Shown here: positions 27,459 through 39,657 of the stretch, one piece after another
Numbering within the stretch: the first letter of the stretch is position 1
Layout of the letters: each line of letters begins with the position of its first letter
Origin: Synanceia verrucosa
Lineage: Eukaryota; Chordata; Actinopteri; Perciformes; Synanceiidae
NCBI GenBank assembly: GCA_029721515.1
Contig: CM056569.1
Coordinates: 18,632,007-18,696,006 of the forward strand
Direction of reading: 5' to 3'
Length of the DNA stretch: 64,000 bases
Notes under the pieces: generated by a model
What the model saw: the letters and a program-made list of their open reading frames with translations, nothing else
Told to the model about the DNA's origin: nothing
Database searches by the model: none
Program-made: the position numbers and the translations under genes

Positions 27459-30400
27459 GCAGCTGGACTGCTGCTCTGTTACGAGCTGCCTGTGCAGATG
27501 GACCGCGAAGGCAGACCAATCGACCGGTTCCTTGTCAGCCGCAGCCGCAGCTACCAGCAGATATTAGCAGCCCTCATTCATGAAGTATGTCCGATCCTTC
27601 TCACTTCACTCTAGTTTCTAAAAAAACGCCCCAAAAACACCCCTGCTTGTTGGTTGTGATTTGCAGGTGAACATTCAGCCGTCCGAGTGGCACCGCGCTA
27701 TCCTCTTGCCCCAGGCCTGGAGAGGTTTCATGAGTCGAGCTTTCCACGCCGTCCTGCAGGTTTGTGCTTCTGGCATTGATGGCACTGATTGATTGATCAT
27801 TGACAGCTCGATGTAGACATACTTATTGAAGAACTGATCAAAACATCTTTTAGGCATTTAACTAGAGCAAGGAGAAAGGGTAAGGATATGTATGGAACTC
27901 ACTGATACACTGATGACCATCAGAGGACACATTCACTTACATTCATACACTAATGCAAAGTATGGGGAGCAGTTTGGGGTTTGGTGTCTTGCTCAGGGAC
28001 ACTACGGCACATGGACAGTTGGAGGCAGGAATCAAATCAGCGACTTACAATTATAATTAATTATGTTAACTATCTCTCTCTCTCTCTCTCTCTCTCTCCT
28101 GACTGACTCTCCAGGCACCCTGTGTCTTTGGTTTGCCTGCACTCAACACCTTTCACATACATTCTCCACTCATGCACACACTCCCTTTTTGTTGTAAGGA
28201 AGAAACAATAAGCTGTTCCTGGCCGCATTTCTACAAGAGAGAACAACCAAGTGTATAGTGTTTCCATTGCAACAGATCTGTTGACCATGGGGCTGTTACT
28301 GACTGCTACTGAGCATGTGCGAACCAGAGATTAAGTCATCTGACTTGAAGTTTTTAGTTCCACAATTAAGACAAGCTGAACATAAGCTAAGCGTGGTGCA
28401 CCTCTGGAACGTACCAGTAGGGCCCATACTGTGACGGATCTGTCATCTACGGTATATTGACTATTATTGACTATATTATTATTATTTTTTATTATTATTA
28501 TTATTATTATTAATTATTATTGACTATATTGATTATTACAGTTCTGTTACAGTTCTGTTACACCTCTGTTACACCTCTGTTCTGTTACACCTCTAATGGA
28601 GCTAGTCATAAATTTGTTATGAATTGCCTCTATATTACTTAGTAATTACATAATTTCTATTGCAACATACTTTCAGGGCATCATGTCATTTCATCACATT
28701 TTCAGTGTAATTTAACTGTTTTGCCCTCACATTTCAAACCAATTGAATCCCAAATCACTTTCTTTGAGACTGACAGAATGAATGACAGAATGGATGTCCT
28801 GCACGCTCAAATCAAATGTGTTTTCCTTTCATGTCTGTCTGTAGGGTCGACGTGCTGATTTAGGGCTGCAGCAGAAACAAAACAAAGAGGACCCAGAGGA
28901 GCTTCAGTACCAGCAGCACTGTGCCTGGCTGTGGTGAGCGTCACTGACACCTGATCTGCTGCTGCTTGATCACACACAGACACACCACATGCTGCATCGC
29001 TGCACTACATGCCTATGTTCCTTCCTACCTTCCTTCCTACCTTCCTTCCTACAAGATTGGTATAAAGAAAGGAAGGATCCTTCCTTCCTATCAATCCATC
29101 TTCCTTCCTTCATTCCTTCTCCTACACATTAGTTTCTTTCTGCTAACATAGACCAGACACAGTAGTTGGTCAGTAGTTTATACGTCAGTAGAGTCAGTAG
29201 TTTATGCAGTAACTGCATTTCTCTGTGGAGCTTTAATGTTTCCTCATCAGCAGCTCCTCCAGATAAACTCTCCCTTGAAATCTCCAAAGTCTTCCAAAAT
29301 CAAAGACATGCTGTTCTTTTTATCCACAAGTTCTTCCTCGTTGCCCACATGTTCCCTGTGCGTTCCTCTTCCTTCATCATCACAACCCTGTCAATGCCTG
29401 ACCACAGAATACCATTTATCACAGTATAACTGTCTTCAGCTGAGATCCTTCAACGTGTGCAGTAAGGTGTTGGAAATCTTCTTCCACTCTGTTGTTTGCT
29501 GCTGTATGTTGGGGCAGCAGCATCAGAGCCAGCGACACCAACAGACTTGATAAGACCATCAAGAAGGCTGGCTCTGTAGTTGGATTAAAAGTGGACATTT
29601 TTCAAACTGTGGTGGAGAGGAGGACACTCAGAAAGCCATCCTGCCCCAGGGTTAGGGTTAGGGTTAGCCTAAAGAGGAGCATCCTCTCCATCTCACTCAG
29701 CAGAGCAGCTCCTCTAACAGACTGTTACAGCTACAGATACAGGAAATATTTCCTGCACTGGACAATAAGACCTCATTCTGATGTTATAAGATGTAATACA
29801 TCTTTTACTTGCACTATAAATATTTTACCATGGGTCATAATTATTTATCTGTGTATACATTTATATACTTTTTAGAGTGTTCTTCTTTTCTTATACATGA
29901 TGATACTGCAAATAACGCTCCTGTTTACATATTGCTTTTTAATATTGAGATCCCATATCTTGCTGTTGCTGCAACAGGGATCAATAAAGTAATTCTGTTC
30001 TATTCTATTCTATTTCTGTACTTAATTTAAAACAGACCCACAGTAAAGAGCACCAGTGTGAGATGAAACGACAAACTGTATTGGTGTCTTGTTCATACAT
30101 CAGTGCATCAGCAGAATGAAGGGCCTCCTTTCACACTGCATTTCTGTCTTTTTCTTTCCATCCTTCTCAGGGCCAGAGATCAGCTGGCTGATGTCATCAA
30201 GGCTGCTACAAAGTGAGTCCACTGCTTCACAGCATTTTACCTTGACAGGAAGCAGCATTGTTGAGGTCCACTATGGAGGGTTGGTACTAACAGCAGTGCA
30301 CACTCTGCTCTTCAGGGACAGTCCAGTGGTCCAGGGGAACAGCATCCTGGCTCTGAGTGGACTGGCTGCTGTCCTGGCTAAATATGAGAGCAACCTGCCT

Positions 30401-33400
30401 GCTGACAGTGAAGGCAGCCTCAGGGTAACATGCTCAATATTTACAGTTGTGGTCAAAAGTTGACATACACTTGTAAAGAACATAATGTCATGGCTCTCTT
30501 GAGTTTCCAGTTATTTCTACAACTCTGATTTTTCTCTGATAGAGTTAATGGAACAGATGTCACAAAAACATTCATGAAGTTTGCTTCATTTATGACTTTA
30601 TTATGGGTCAACTGACCCATAACAAAGTGACCAATTCTGCTGGCTCAAAAATATACAATGAAATGAGCTTCATAGCATGGCCTCTTAACTTCTGAGTGAT
30701 CATGAGTGACTACAGCTGGTGACTTCTCTGAGGCCATTTAAATTGGGCTCAGTGGATACAAACACCCACAAACGCTACAATGGGAAAGTCAAAGGAGCTC
30801 AGCACGGATCTGAAAAAGTGAATCATTGACTTGAACAAGTCAGGAAAGTCACTAGGAGCCATTTCAAAGCAGCTGCAGGTCCCAAGAGTAACAGTGCAAA
30901 CAACTGTTTGTCAGTATAAAGTGCATGGCACTGTTTTGTCACTGCCACTGTCAGAAAGAAAATGCAAGCTATCACCTGCAGATCTGCCAAGAATTAGAAG
31001 CTGCTGGAACACAGGTGTCAGTGTCCACAGTCAAGCCTGTTTTGTATCACCATGGACTGAGAGGCTGCCGTACAAGAAGGAAGCCCTTGATCCAAAAGAG
31101 GCACCTTAACGCTCGACTGAAGTTTGCTGCTGATCACATGGACAAAGATAAGAGCTTCTGGAGGAAAGTTCTGTGGTCAGACCAAACAAAAATCCATCTG
31201 TTTTGCCACAATGTCCAGCAATATGTTTGGAGGAGAAAAGGTGAGGCCTTTAACACCTACCGTCTACCGTCAAGCACGGTGGTGGTAGTATTATGCTGTG
31301 GAACTGGTGATTTACAGAGAGTAAATGGGATAATGAAGAAGGAGGATTACCTTCAAATTCTTCAAGATAACCTAAAATCATCAGCCTGAAGGTTGGGTCT
31401 TGGGCGCAGTTGGGTGTTCCAACAGGACAATGACCCCAAATTCACATCAAAAGTGGTAATGGAATGGCTAAATCAGGCAAGAATTAAGGTTTTTAGAATG
31501 ACCTTCCTAAAGTCCTGACTTAAACCCTATTGAGAACATGTGGACAATGCTGAAGAAACAAGTTAACAAATTTAACTGAACTGCACCAATTCTGTCAAGA
31601 GGAGTGGTCAAAGATTCAACCAGAAGCTTGTTGATGGATACCAAAAGCACCTAATTGAAATGGCCAACGGACATGTAACCAAATATTAGCATTGCTCTAT
31701 GTATATTTTTGACCCAGCAGATTTGGTCACATTTTCAGTTGACCCATAATAAAGTCATAAAAGAACCAAACTTCATGAATGTTTTTTGTGACGAAGAAGT
31801 ATCTGTTCCAGTCACTCTATCAGAGAAAAATCAGAGTTGTAGAAATAACTGGAAACTCAAGAGAGCCATGACATTATGTTCTTAACAAGTGTATGTAAAC
31901 TTTTCACCACGACTCTTTCTTATGTGACTGGTTATCAATGTGTGAAAACATGATTTAGCCTTTGGTTTGTGTCAGGTAAGTTATGGTGTGGTATGTTTAT
32001 CATTTATTTCTAAATTTAGATTCATTTGATATTGAAGTGTTTTGTATTGTATTTTAGTTTTTTATTTTAGTTTTGCAGACAGCAGAGCTTTTGAAATCCC
32101 ATCATCAGCTCTGAGTCATGTTTTCATTTACTGTGTTGACCTAGATGGATGTTAGTTATGCTTTCTTCCCTAGTTATCAAAAATAGTTAAAATAAACGTA
32201 TCTGTCAGTAATCTAAGAGAGGCCATGCTATGCAGGGGTTTTGAACATTTTACAGGTGTTATCATGTGTGGTTATGAAAGAGTTAATAGAGAAAGCTGCT
32301 AATGATCTAGATTTTACAAATTGTCCCCAGAAACCAGAATCAACAGCTGTTAAAACACACTTATGAGACAACCATACTAGACCCTTTGCTATTTACCAGT
32401 CAGGTACAAGGAAGACTTTTGTCATCCTTCATCTCTGAACATCCTCACTGACTCGTCTCTGCAGGCTGGACCAGAGTTTGTTCCCACAGCCAGCTGGCTC
32501 TCCATGGTCCTCAGTACCCTGCTCAGCATCAGCAGCAGCAGCTACACAGCCAGAGGACAAGTCTTCCCATGGTTCCTCCATGTAAGTTTCCTTCTGAGTC
32601 TTTGTCCAATTAGCTCTTCTAATATTAGGATGCACTGGTTCAAGGTACCATTTTGTAGAAAGATTTATATAAAATGATTTGTCAGGAAAGGGGTTGCTGA
32701 TAGCAATGCAAAGAGGACCTATAAAGGCAGGTGTTGCTTGGTACCAACCAATCCAGCCCTCTGGCTTCAGGTATGCTGCTTGCAGTCGGCACACTTTATT
32801 TGACCAAAAAAGGATGAAGAAAAAAGAAAGGCTCCCACAGGAATTGTATTAAAGTGATTTATTCTAGAAGAAAATTGAAAATAATTGCACTCAACAGCCC
32901 CAATTGACTATATAAAAAATAAAAAATGGTCTCTCTACCTGAGCCAGCGTGAGTCCTCAGTCACCTGACAAGATAAAGGTGTTGGGGGGAACCAGAGGAA
33001 CATTTGAAATGAAGACAAACATCAGGCAGGTCACCATGGCCAATTGTTGTAATATTAATAATAATTCATATTAATTAACGTAAGAAATCAACCTTTACTG
33101 AGGCAAAACAATTTTCATGAAACCAAAATTATTTTGGCTCCTACAGGACCCAAAACGCAATAAGCTGCGGACCAAGGGTCAAAGTAAAAAGGTCTTTTAA
33201 CTCTTTGAGTGCCATTGCTAGCTTTTGACATCATTCAAAATCTGACGCTTGAGTGCAATCGACATGAGCTGTCAAAGTGGGGTTTTTTTTGCAGCAGGCA
33301 GCTGATCACCTACTCACATTACCTGTGAGTAATTTTGGAGCCTCAGTGATTTGTAGTTGGGACAGAAAGAGAAGTGGAGATGATCACATTTAGAGAGCAA

Positions 33401-34671
33401 AATGGATGGATTCTGGACAAAAAGTGGTGATTTTTGTGAAAGTTGCCTCTACCTCTGATAAAACAAGAATGGAACAAGGAAGAAACAAACAATTTTTTCA
33501 TGATGAAATAGAGAGTCTCTTCTTTCATTTGAGCTATTCAGAGACATAGTACAAAATATTCTGTAGGTCTAGAAATATGACTGAAAATGGGCAAAAATGC
33601 TGGCACAAGACTGGCACTCAAAGAGTTAATGAAATAAACTCAATTAACAAAAAAATGCTCTCAATGAGGAAAAACTTTGTCACAAATAAAAAGGCTATAG
33701 AGAAGAAGAGCTAAAAGACTACAGACAGACAGACAGATGGGACATGACAGGAGTATGATATAAATGTGTAAAAACAATACAAGTCATGTAATAAAAAACA
33801 TAAAATGAATTAAGTAAAAAAGCCAAACTTTCCGGCCTCGCTGGGACTGAACGGCGAAGGAAAAAAGCTAGTCTTCAGGAGCGGTTTGAATTGCTCAGTT
33901 GACTGTTGAGCACTGATGTGCAGAGGCTGACTGTTTCACAGCTTTGAGGCCTCCACTGAAGAAGCTCCATCTATCCATATCTGTCTAGAACACTGAGCCT
34001 GCACCTGGGTACTGCTAGGAGCACTAGTGTGATAAATACAATGGTGCCAAAGCATTTAATGGTTTAAAACAATGAATACTACTTTAAACTGGAGCCAGTG
34101 CAAAGATGTACTAGGACTGATATGATCATGGCAGACACACACCACAGGCCAAAGTTTGGAAGCAAGATTGAATTCGTAAAAAAGATCACAGTTTCATTGG
34201 TAGCTTTCCTTTCTTCTTTCCTTCCTTCCTTCCTTCCTTCCTTCCTTCCTACCTACCTACCTATCTGTCATCCCTTCCTGTCCTTCCTTCCTTCCTTCCT
34301 ACCTATCATTCCCTCCTTCCCTCCTTCCTTTCTTACTTCCTTCCTACCAATCCTCCTTCCTTCCTACCTTCCTTCCTACCAATCCTCCTTTTTTCCTTCT
34401 TACCAGTGCTCCTTCCTTCCTTCCTACCCATCTTTTCTTCCTTCCTACCTACCTATCCTCCCTACCTTCCTGCCTATCCTTCCTTCCTTCCTACCAGTCC
34501 TCCTTCATAACAATCCTCCTCCTTCCTTCCTTCTTATATTGAACTATTTTTGCAACAAAATAAACATGATTATTATAAAGAGTAACTCTTGTTTCTATAC
34601 TCAGTTGCTTTCTATCTAGCTACTTCTGTGGTAGTTTGTCAAAGATTTGAACGCAGTTGAGATTTATTGGG

Positions 34672-34719
<48 letters not shown>

Positions 34720-37700
34720 TTATATTAATTACAGTGTCTTAGTTACTCCTCTAGTTTAATTGCACTCGTTTTATTTTACTTTGTCCTTCATGCACCATGG
34801 TTTGAGAGAACCGTAATTTCAGTCCTCTCTATGTTCTGTATATGCTCCAGAATTGACAAAAAATGACTTGATTTTGACTTGTTATATTTTAAACAATAAG
34901 GAGTGCAGCACATTTATACACCCTTCAGACTCACCGCAAAATAGGTGGCAAGTTCAATATTTTTGGGCAAGATTTCACATTAAACCTCAGGCGTCAGTTT
35001 AATTTACTACCCTCGTGAGTCATGAAGGACAAAAATGTCCACTTACAAAAAGTGCTGTAACTTAACCGATTAAGATTTTTTCTGCATGAATCTCTTAAAC
35101 AACTTCAGCACTGCTCAGAAACTACCAAACGTTCAATATAAGGATGTAAAATAATAAAAAAAATGAAACCATAACATTACATAATGCATGATGATATTTT
35201 GTAATGGCTGCAAGATTAAATAGGTGGTTATAATGGAACTTAATGGGAGCTTAAGAGGGTAGTACATTTTAAATCTGGCACTACACAAAATCTACTAATG
35301 CAACAATATCTTTGACATGTCCAAGACTGATTAAAAAAAAAAGGGTTATGGGCATGTAATCAGACATTACATTTGTCATTTAAGGGTTAAAGTCATGATA
35401 ATTATTCAACATGTGATAGTGTTGATCAGAACTGAAGTTGCTCAAATGGACAAAAGTGTCCATAGTGATGCAGGAGGGTTAAGTTGCCCAACAGAGTGCC
35501 TTTAAAGTGCATCCTCTCCCTCACAGCGTTCCTACTCTGGCGAGAACACAGCCAGTGCCATAGCTCGCTCCTGTGCCAGCCTGGCCTTGTCCCTGCTGGT
35601 CCCAGTGCTGGTGGTGTGGCAGAGGGACGATCTGGTCCAGGTCCTGTCAGCGCTGCAGGCAGGCCTGCCACGCTCCCCTACTACTGATGACTCCCAGACT
35701 GTCCAGTTCCACTCTGGCCTGGCACTGGGCATGGTGCTGTCCAGTCTGCATCACCAGCGCCTCAGGTACAGTCTGTAGTGATGACTCAAACATGCTGCAT
35801 GGTGTCATTACCTCCGCTAAGGAGGTTACAGTCATGGTCAAAAATTTACATGCACTTGTAAAGAACATAATGTCATGGCTGTTTTGAGTTTCCAGTTATT
35901 TTTACAACTCTGATTTTTCTCTGATAGAGTGATTGGAACAGCTACTTCTTTGTCACAAAAAACATTCATGAAGTTTGGTTCTTTTATGACTTTATTATGG
36001 GTCAACTGAAAATGTGACCAAAATCTGCTGCTGCAGGTCCCAAGAGCAACAGTGCAAACAACTGACAAAACAGTGCTATGCACTGTTTTGTCAGTTGTTT
36101 GCACTGTTGCTGCCACAATCAGCAAGAAAATGCAAGTTATCACCTGCTGCTGAGAGAAAATTGGTCAGGAGGGTGAAGAGATGGAGAACCACCAAAAAGC
36201 AGATCTGCCAAGAATTAGAAGCTGCTGGAACACAGGTGTCAGTGTCCACAGTCAAGTGTGTTTTGCATCACCATGGACTGAGAGGCTGCCGTACAAGAAG
36301 GAAGCCCTTGGTACAAAAGAGGCAACTTAAGACTCGACTGAAGTTTGCTGCTGATCACATGGACAAAGATAAGAGCTTCTGGAGGAAAGTTCTGTGGTCA
36401 GACCAAACAAAAATCCAGCTGTTTGGCCACAATGCCCAGCAATATGTTTGGAGGAGAAAAGGTGAGGCCTTTAACACCATACCTACCGTCAACCTACCGG
36501 TGCTTTACAGAGAGTAAATGGGATAATGAAGAAGGAGGATTACCTTCAAATTCTTCAAGATAACCTAAAATCATCAGCCTGAAGGTTGGGTCTTGGGCGC
36601 AGTTGGGTGTTCCAACAGGACAATGAGCCCAAACACACATCAAAAGTGGTAATGGAATGGCTAAATCAGACTAGAATTAAGGTTTTAGAATGGCCTTCCC
36701 AAAGTCCTCACTTAAACCCCTTTGAGAACATGTGGACAATGCTGAAGAAACAAGTCCATGTCAGAAAGCCAACAAATTTAACTGAACTGCAATTCTGTCA
36801 AGAGGAGTGGTCAAAGATTCAACCAGAAGCTTGTGGATGGCTACCAAAAGCGCCTAATTGAAGTGAAAATGGCCAAGGGACATGTAACCAAATATTAGCA
36901 TTGCTCTATGTATATTTTTGACCCAGCAGATTTGGTCACATTTTCAGTTGACCCATTATAAAGTCATAAAAGAACCAAACTTCATGAATGTTTTCTGTGA
37001 CAAAGAAGTATCTGTTCCAATCACTCTATCAGAGAAAAATCAGAGTTGTAGAAATAACTGGAAACTCAAGAGAGCCATGACATGGTGTTCTTTACAAGTG
37101 TATGGAAACTTTTGACCACGACTGTATGTTTTCACCGGGGTTTGTTTATTTGTTGGTTTGTTGGTTTGCAAAATAGCTCAAAAAGTTATGGACGAATTTT
37201 GACTAAATTTTCAGACCGACAAACCAACAAACAAGTCCCGGTGAAAACATAACCTCCTTGGCAGCAGGGGTAACTTTCAATAAAAAAGTTGCTGCCGCTA
37301 CAGCAGAGGTCTGCGCTCTCTGAGTGCTTTCCTAGTGTATTGATGAGCTGATGGTCTCTCCCTGTCATCCAGTGATGTCTCTGCTCAGAAGGACGCTGAT
37401 CTCCTCCTCAGCTCTCTGGATGCTCTGGAAAGTTGCTCCTTCAACCCCAACCTGGAATACAAGTCAGTGCTGCTAAGTTCTTAGACATGATGTGAACCAC
37501 TAACCAGTAAGGGATAATAATATGTTGTATGCTTTATACCAGCTGTAACTGCTGGTTCATGGCCATGTGAGTCAACATCGTCAGAAAGAATAGTTTGGAT
37601 GTGTTCTGACATTGTGCTTTTATTTTGAAATTGAATTTCTCACTAAGGGATGTAAAGAAGCTACAGTATGATTTGTGACCTGTCTCCTCCCCTGTGCTGT

Positions 37701-39616
37701 CCCTCAGTACTGGCTGTGTGTTAGGCCTGGGTCTGGTGCTGGCAGCTCTCTGTACTAGTGGACAGACGGATCAACACGTGCGCGTCACACAAACACTGGA
37801 CAAACTGTTGTCCAACTTGCAGGACAGCAGTGGTCAGGGACGCATGCTGCAGGAGGTACATCACTAGTTTGATGGAAAAAAACTTCCTGTTATTGGCCGC
37901 GTTTCCCAGTTAAGAACGATAAGAGCGCAGTAAGAAGGTCTGAGCTAAGAAGGGTCACTAAGATAAGAGTGTTTCCCAGATGCGTTCTTAATGCCCTTCT
38001 TGGGATCCCTCTTAAGATCATTCTTTGAGATGCTCTTAACAGGAGCTGATCACTTCTGCTGTGCTGAAATTGAATCAGTCGATGTCAGGCAAATCAATCA
38101 CCCACAAAAAACAGACGCTGCGCACCTGACACACAAATTCCATTTTCACTACAACTAAATTACAAGAATCATGAAGAAATGAGGAATTATATTAATATAT
38201 TAGAATGGGGTAGTGTATATACAGGGGTTGGACAATGAAACTGAAACACTGGTCAATTTAGTGTTGGAGGTTTCATGGCTAAATGTGACCAGCCTGATGG
38301 CCAAACTTCATTGATTGCACATTGCACCAGTAAGAGCAGAGTGTGAAGGTTCAATTAGCAGAGCAAAAGCACAGTTGCCTAAAATATTGCAATGCACACA
38401 ACATTATGGGTGACATATCAGAGTTCAAAAGAGGACAAATTGTTGGTGCACGTCTTGCTGGCGCATCTGTGACCAAGACAGCAAGTCTTTGTGATGTTTC
38501 AAAAGCCACGGTGTCCAGGGTAACGTCAGCATACCACCAAGAAGGATGAACCACATCCAACAGGAGTAACTGTGGACGCAAGAGGAAGCAGTCTGAAAGG
38601 GCTGTATCCAAAAAACATAAAACCACAGCTGCCCAGCTCACTGCAGAATTAAATGTGCACCTCAGCTGTCCTGTTTGCACCAAAACTGTCCGTCTGGAGC
38701 TCCACAGGGTCAATATCCATGGCCGTGCTGCTATAGCCAAACCTTCACTCATGTCAATGCCAGACGTCAGTTTCAATGGTGCCAGCAGTGAAAATCTTGG
38801 GCTGTAGACAATGTGAAACATATATTGTTCTCTGATGAGTCCACCTTCACTCTCTTTGCCACACCCGGGAGAGTTACAGTGTGGAGAAGCCCCAAAGAAG
38901 CGTACCACCCAGACTGTTGCATGCCTAGAGTGAAGCATGGGGATCGATCGGTGATGGTTTGGGCTGCAATATCATGGCATTCCCTAGGCCCAATACTTGT
39001 GCTAGATGGGGCACGTCACTGCCAAGGACTACCGAACCATTCTGGAGGACCATGTGCACCCAGTGGTTCAAACATTGTATCCTGAAGGCAGTGCTGTGTA
39101 TCAGGATAATAATGCACCAATACACACAGCAAGACTGGTGACAGAGTGGTTTGATGAACATGAAAGTGAAGTTGAACATCTCCCATGACCTGCACAGTCA
39201 CCAGATCTAAATATTATTGAGCCACTTTGAGGTGTTTTGGAGGAGCGAGTCAGGAAACGTTTTCCTCAACCAGCATCACATAGTGACCTGAACACTATTC
39301 TGCAAGAAGAATGGCTCAAATCCCTCTGGCCACTGTGCAGGACTTCTGTCTGTCATTCCCAAGATGAACTGATGCTGTATTGGCCGCAAAAGGAGGCCCT
39401 ACACCATACTAATGAATTATTGTGGTCTAAAACCAGGCGTTTCAGTTTCATTGTCCAACCCTTGCATATATATAAAACAAGGCTGCATGGGCTCTTCCCT
39501 TGTTAACCTAATCAAGCAGCTAAAAGTTGTGGACAACGTGTTGTGGTGTGGCGTTTGAATTTGCCCATGAAGATTGTGTCACTGTCCAAATATTTTTGGG
39601 CCTAACTGTATGTGTG

Positions 39617-39657
<41 letters not shown>

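Noticed and set aside
34098..34619. 173-residue ORF rich in Pro, Ser, Phe and Leu
   Set aside because: It is the translation of a (CTTC)n microsatellite; open frames are expected from the composition.
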